A stretch of DNA of 64,000 nt, from contig JACJYM010000010.1 of the NCBI GenBank assembly GCA_020636155.1, forward strand, positions 1 to 64,000, read 5' to 3'. The position numbers and the translations under genes are program-made. The stretch is from Lewinellaceae bacterium. Lineage in GTDB: Bacteria > Bacteroidota > Bacteroidia > Chitinophagales > Saprospiraceae. Below, piece by piece: positions 61,666 through 64,000 of this stretch. Every line of letters begins with the position of its first letter. Positions within the stretch are counted from its first letter, which is position 1. The notes beneath the pieces were generated by a model. That model saw only the letters and a list, made by a program, of their open reading frames with translations. It was not told where the DNA came from and made no database searches.

Positions 61666-62964
61666 ATGCAAAAACCGATTCATGTTTTGCTGATTATGGC
61701 ATTGGCTCTTATTGGGCTGGGGTTTAAGATGCCCACGATACATTTAGGAGAAAAAGATTATACGATTAGTGGAAAAATCACCAACGAAAATGGCAGTCCG
61801 ATGGCTGGTGTAGAAGTATATCTTGAAGGCCCTGAAACGGCAATTCATACGATGACCGATGCCTATGGTAACTATAAATTTAATCACCTTGCCAGTCAAA
61901 ACGACTATTTTGTAAAGCCCTCAGCCGTTATAAAATCTAAAGCAAGCTATGGTTTAAAAGACCTAATAAACACAAATTTGTACCTCTATGGAATGCAGGA
62001 TTTTAAAAATACTTCTGAATTTTTAAGATCTGATGTCGACCACTCTGATTTGGTTGATTATGTAGATGTATCACTCATCAGAGATCAGATTTTGGAAAGA
62101 AAAACATATTCTGATATTCATGTAAAATTTATTAGATCCGGCGATGAAGTATTAGATAATAACAGCCTAGATATTGTATCTCGACCTTATTCTATCAAAG
62201 GGATAAACGAAAGCATAAAAGGCTTAAATTATGTTGCCATATACCCTGACATCACAACCAAAGATTTAGCAACCTCTTCTTTACAATTGCAATATAATGA
62301 CCAAGAAATTAAAAAGGGAGAAACAACGATACTTAAAATTACAGCTAAAAATTACTATAATCTAATGGGATCCAGTTTCGGATTAAAGCTCGATTATTCA
62401 AAAGTAAAAACTGGTAAAATCAGCTCTCCGTCTTTCAATGAAAGTCACTATTTTCATAAAAAAAGTTATATCAACGATACCCAATTTATCCAATTTCTCG
62501 AATATGGCATCAAATCAAAGACTCTTAATGAAAATGCCATTATTTACGAAATTGAAATCGAAGCTTTGGCTGATATCCGTTTGTCTGATGTTGTAAGAAT
62601 ATCTTCTGAATTTAATGAGTCTTATAGCTCAACTGGCAAGAAATACGATGTTGAATTAATTCCAATAAAAATAATTGAGGCTGAAAATACATCAAAATTG
62701 GAGGCTACACTATTTCAGAATTATCCTAATCCATTTTTGTCCGAAACTAGGGTAAGATTTGAGCTTGCCCAACAGCAACAGGTAGAATTTCAATTAGTCG
62801 ATGCAAGAGGTAAAAAAATTTGGAGTCGGGTGATGATATATCCTGAAGGTGAGCATACCATAGAGTTTAATGGCGAACATTTCACCTCAGGAGAAGGGTT
62901 ATATAAATTATTCATGATTACACCCAACAAAATAAGTGAAAAATCTTTATTCTGTATGAAATAA
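61666..62964 (+). CDS. Type IX secretion-sorted surface protein with regulatory-like, dockerin-like and cohesin-like regions
   Basis: The 432-residue protein has a signal peptide (MQKPIHVLLIMALALIGLGF), a carboxypeptidase-regulatory-like fold (about 30-90: TISGKITNENGSPMAGVEVY), a degenerate dockerin-like pair at about 88-135 (YGLKDLINTNLYLYGMQDF, DVDHSDLVDYVDVSLIRDQI) and a region at about 210-330 resembling cohesin-like sandwiches. The last 85 residues are a type A sorting domain: LFQNYPNPFLSETRVRFEL to SEKSLFCMK. The export route is known for the family; the role is unknown. It is monocistronic. Confidence 0.88.
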   Translation: MQKPIHVLLIMALALIGLGFKMPTIHLGEKDYTISGKITNENGSPMAGVEVYLEGPETAIHTMTDAYGNYKFNHLASQNDYFVKPSAVIKSKASYGLKDLINTNLYLYGMQDFKNTSEFLRSDVDHSDLVDYVDVSLIRDQILERKTYSDIHVKFIRSGDEVLDNNSLDIVSRPYSIKGINESIKGLNYVAIYPDITTKDLATSSLQLQYNDQEIKKGETTILKITAKNYYNLMGSSFGLKLDYSKVKTGKISSPSFNESHYFHKKSYINDTQFIQFLEYGIKSKTLNENAIIYEIEIEALADIRLSDVVRISSEFNESYSSTGKKYDVELIPIKIIEAENTSKLEATLFQNYPNPFLSETRVRFELAQQQQVEFQLVDARGKKIWSRVMIYPEGEHTIEFNGEHFTSGEGLYKLFMITPNKISEKSLFCMK

Positions 62965-63184
62965 AGTAAAATTGAATATAGAGCATAAATTATTTAATTA
63001 TATAAATTAATAATCTTTATAGTGCTGAGATATAAATGAATATTTAGTAAAAGAAAAAATATGTATTAGATGCCATGAAAGACGGGTACTTTCCCTTGGT
63101 TTTAGGGATAAAATGTTCCATATTTGTAAGAATTGAGGGTAATTTTCCGTTTATAGTATCGTTTCGCTGATTTAAAAATAAACT

Positions 63185-64000
63185 ATGTTTTTCAAGACAA
63201 TAATTCAAGGTAGACTAGAGTTTGGGAGTGAGAAAAGTTACTCCAAGGTATTGAAAATGTTTCAATACAGGGTAGAGAATTATCACAAAAACAATGTCCT
63301 CTTTAAGGAGGAAGATATATTCAGCGACGATGATTATACGATGGAAATACCAAGGTATGTAGCCAATGTCACTGAAAAAGCTTTTAAAAACACGGTAAAT
63401 ATTCTGAGTTATTGTTCACAATTTGCGGTTACAGGATCTATCCGTGCATGGATGATTGACAATGGTGATATCATGCATTTCGAAACGATTGAGCCAGAAT
63501 CAGACAAAGGAACAGTGCAGGCTTTTCTAAAAGGAAGAAAATTAGTAAGAGAGGAAGGAAAACAAGAAGAGGCTATAGACGAACTAACCAAGGCTATAGA
63601 AAAGTATAACCGCAATGCCATGGCTTACGAGCGGAGAGCAAAAGTCAATTTTTTACTTCAGAACTATCACGATGCCCTGAGAGATTACAATAAATGTATC
63701 AATATTGACGACTCGATTCCTACCGCATATTACGGAAAGGCAAAATGCCTGATGATTAAGGAAGACTGGAGCGGAGCCATTGAAAATTTTGACGAGGCCA
63801 TCAAAAAATCGATTGCACTACAACCCTTGTACTGGAAAAGTAGAAGGCTTAAGGCTGAATGTCATATAAAACTCAAAGAATATGACAAAGCAGCATTCGA
63901 TTTAAAATTATTTACCAACAGAAATTTCAGCAAGGACAATCCCAATTATGGATGGAAACGCTGGGCTTATTTTTACTATGGTTATGTACTCCTAGAATTG
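63185..64000 (+). CDS. TPR-repeat protein, N-terminal part (gene cut by window end)
   Basis: The frame is open from the ATG at 63185 to the end of the window, 272 codons without a stop. The first 100 residues (MFFKTIIQGRLEFGSEKSYS) are not recognised. From about residue 110 the sequence shows TPR units: EEGKQEEAIDELTKAIEKYN, LLQNYHDALRDYNKCINID and LMIKEDWSGAIENFDEAIKK, each with the A-Y/F-A spacing. There is no signal peptide, so it is probably cytoplasmic. The missing C-terminal part may carry another domain. Confidence 0.85.
   Translation, partial: MFFKTIIQGRLEFGSEKSYSKVLKMFQYRVENYHKNNVLFKEEDIFSDDDYTMEIPRYVANVTEKAFKNTVNILSYCSQFAVTGSIRAWMIDNGDIMHFETIEPESDKGTVQAFLKGRKLVREEGKQEEAIDELTKAIEKYNRNAMAYERRAKVNFLLQNYHDALRDYNKCINIDDSIPTAYYGKAKCLMIKEDWSGAIENFDEAIKKSIALQPLYWKSRRLKAECHIKLKEYDKAAFDLKLFTNRNFSKDNPNYGWKRWAYFYYGYVLLEL

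Noticed and set aside
1..64000. CRISPR arrays, insertion sequences, prophage or integron parts
   Set aside because: No direct-repeat/spacer pattern, transposase, integrase or phage structural gene was seen; the S24 repressor is paired with dinB, not with phage genes.

Overview
The window is a chromosomal segment of an AT-rich member of the Bacteroidota, most likely a Saprospira-like lineage. The evidence is the gene content: a PorV/PorQ-family outer membrane protein, SusC-like TonB receptor, type IX secretion sorting domain, DUF4837, DUF2279, the mutL-rhomboid-rhomboid-endonuclease block, a fused branched-chain-type E1 and HU next to RNase G. The regulatory style agrees: starts lack Shine-Dalgarno sequences, and exact or near TAnnTTTG boxes (the Bacteroidota -7 element) sit just upstream of many first genes. 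No insertion sequence, prophage, CRISPR array or rRNA gene was seen. Family names rest on reading translated sequence by eye; no database search was run.

Layout. 1-4.1 kb: end of aroC, a class A penicillin-binding protein, and convergent HIT and greA genes. 4.2-13.3 kb: a three-gene surface locus on the minus strand (TonB-dependent receptor, 1393-residue exported protein, PorV-like barrel). 13.6-19.2 kb: a six-gene minus-strand operon (small membrane protein, mutL, rhomboid protease, inactive rhomboid, EEP-family phosphatase/nuclease, 2-hydroxyacid dehydrogenase). 19.5-24.3 kb: a small barrel protein, then a tight operon of PP2C phosphatase, TM2-TPR-SHOCT protein, CBS protein and single-POTRA Omp85 protein. 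24.4-26.4 kb: paaABC of the phenylacetyl-CoA epoxidase without paaD or paaE beside it. 26.4-29.7 kb: glycosyltransferase, RNase G, a 31-residue mS38-like basic protein and HU.

30-36.5 kb: metG, a lipoprotein, the dcd / enoyl-CoA hydratase / fused 2-oxoacid dehydrogenase E1 operon, and tRNA-Phe. 36.7-41 kb: META-domain lipoprotein, HdeD-like protein, and a divergent pair of a self-cleaving LexA-like (S24) repressor and DNA polymerase IV, separated by a 102-bp region with helically phased ATTCCA repeats. 41.3-47.6 kb: small exported proteins, yicC-gmk-apaG, a metallo-hydrolase, rnhB and an SDR. 47.7-57.6 kb: mlaEF, a tandem pair of Cys-motif exported proteins, rsmA-yqeY, nadK-GT2-rsmG, folB, a DUF4837 lipoprotein and fhs. 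57.6-61.4 kb: polysaccharide polymerase/ligase, Wzz-like and flippase genes. 61.6 kb to the end: a type IX-sorted protein and a TPR protein cut by the window edge.

The most interesting signals are the S24/dinB switch with its phased repeats, the active plus inactive rhomboid pair, the receptor/large exported protein/PorV-like locus with an internal hairpin, the tandem NMCFFCGxAGPET proteins, and a probably leaderless nadK message.
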